Assembly (NCBI GenBank): GCA_002718195.1
Contig: PBDU01000011.1
Coordinates: forward strand, 294,837-343,906
Source of the DNA: Methanobacteriota archaeon
GTDB taxonomy: Archaea > Thermoplasmatota > Poseidoniia > Poseidoniales > Poseidoniaceae
Length of the DNA: 49,070 nucleotides
Direction of reading: 5' to 3'
Position numbers and translations under genes: made by a program. Under the pieces are notes generated by a model. It worked only from the letters and a program-made list of their open reading frames with translations. It made no database searches and had not been told where the DNA came from. The stretch's first letter is position 1, and each line of letters opens with the position of its first letter. Shown here one piece after another: positions 48,771 through 49,070 of the stretch.

Positions 48771-49070
48771 TCACCTTGGAGGTCCTCTTTTTGGTCCTCC
48801 AGGTGGTCCAGATTTCTTAGGTCCTGGTGGTCCGGACTTCTTTGGTCCTCCCGGGGGTCCACCTTTTGATGGTCCTGGCGGTCCGGACTTCTTTGGTCCT
48901 CCCGGGGGTCCACCTTTTGACGGTCCGGGTGGTCCGGATTTCTTTGGTCCTCCTGGTGGTCCACCTTTTGATGGTCCTGGCGGTCCGGATTTCTTTGGTC
49001 CTCCTGGAGGTCCACCTCTTGATGGTCCCGGAGGTCCGGATTTCTTTGGTCCTCCTGGAGGTCCACCTCT
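48771..49070 (-). CDS. C-terminal tail of a protein with Gly-Pro-Lys repeats (5' end outside window)
   Basis: The last 99 residues of a minus-strand gene that runs off the window. Nearly all of it is a 17-residue repeat GGPPGGPKKSGPPGPSK (or R), with four full copies and one partial copy, then a degraded end finishing in KRGPPR before the stop. It has no hydrophobic residues apart from proline and is strongly basic. It is not a strict Gly-x-y collagen helix, because the Gly spacing is irregular. Such tails often bind nucleic acid or other proteins flexibly; the folded part cannot be seen. The helicase gene begins 14 bases downstream, so the two are probably co-expressed. The alternative frame with Asp and Gln repeats is a shadow. 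Confidence 0.65.
   Translation of the reverse strand, partial: RGGPPGGPKKSGPPGPSRGGPPGGPKKSGPPGPSKGGPPGGPKKSGPPGPSKGGPPGGPKKSGPPGPSKGGPPGGPKKSGPPGPKKSGPPGGPKRGPPR
48867..49070. repeat. Four tandem 51-base repeats in frame
   Basis: Units at 49020-49070, 48969-49019, 48918-48968 and 48867-48917, with a fifth, partly diverged copy at about 48819-48866. Differences between units are mostly synonymous third-position changes (for example CCT CCA against CCC CCG), so the protein repeat is kept while the DNA drifts. The array may continue beyond the window edge. Confidence 0.85.

Noticed and set aside
48734..49066. Minus-strand frame with Asp/Gln/Arg repeats
   Set aside because: It is the shadow of the Gly-Pro repeat in a shifted frame; it also overlaps the helicase start, and its repeat is less coherent.
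48867..49070. CRISPR-like regular repeats
   Set aside because: The 51-base units are directly adjacent with no spacers, and they translate in frame as Gly-Pro-Lys repeats up to a stop codon.
1..49070. Mobile element, prophage or integrated plasmid
   Set aside because: I found no transposase, integrase, long terminal inverted repeats or attachment-site duplication; the single tRNA gene is not flanked by an integrase.

Overview
The window reads as a gene-dense, fairly AT-rich archaeal chromosome segment. Archaeal markers occur throughout: replication protein A subunits, ribosomal proteins eL42, eS27, eL37 and uL16 (L10e), aIF2-alpha, Nop10, the recycling ATPase ABCE1/Rli1, and an isoprenoid-lipid pair (prenyl synthase plus geranylgeranyl reductase). 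Ribosome binding sites are mostly GGTGA or GGAGG, TATA-like boxes lie about 25-40 bases before starts, and TTG and GTG starts are common. Bacterial-type MutS and MutL sit beside them. The combination fits a streamlined Thermoplasmatota genome, most likely marine group II (Poseidoniales). That placement is inference, because there is no rRNA in the window.

Layout. 1-1639: end of an RPA operon. 1649-4629: a four-gene unit for a Tad-like type IV pilus machine (two membrane-platform proteins and a secretion ATPase) led by a small unknown protein. 4667-8474 (minus): a MazG-like pyrophosphohydrolase, a small membrane protein, a triple-SAP protein and a degenerate HemC-like protein. 8567-11264: prenyl synthase, geranylgeranyl reductase and a pilin-like protein. 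11265-18337: MoaA, AroA, MutL and MutS. 18437-19681: a membrane-anchored ectodomain protein. 19814-25794: uL16, ABCE1 and two tandem Cas4-like nucleases. 25798-28477: a ubiquitin-like sulfur carrier, tRNA-Ser(CGA), then the conserved minus-strand run eL42-eS27-aIF2-alpha-Nop10-PAC2. 28612-42046: a long plus-strand stretch with membrane proteins, eL37, PurF, a ThiI-like protein without its PP-loop, a propeller-like/PKD protein, MsrA, a P5C dehydrogenase, a PrsW-like protease, a DUF92 protein, a large membrane protein and a third, degenerate Cas4-like protein. 42038-46000: triosephosphate isomerase, a sugar nucleotidyltransferase and succinyl-CoA synthetase. 45988-49070 (minus): an SF2 helicase preceded by a protein with a 17-residue Gly-Pro-Lys repeat tail that runs off the window.

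Most of the window is core metabolism and information processing. I see no CRISPR array, insertion sequence, prophage or integrase, and no gene-free stretch longer than 300 bases. The observations most worth a second look are: a perfect 18-base palindrome that buries the ribosome binding site and start codon of aIF2-alpha directly behind the eS27 stop codon; several proteins that keep a family fold but have lost catalytic or metal ligands (ThiI-like, HemC-like, eL42, a Cas4-like protein and a redoxin-like domain); the two Cas4-like nucleases with C-terminal OB-like domains directly behind ABCE1; and the repeat-tailed protein paired with an unusual helicase. No single locus can be called a new system from sequence reading alone.
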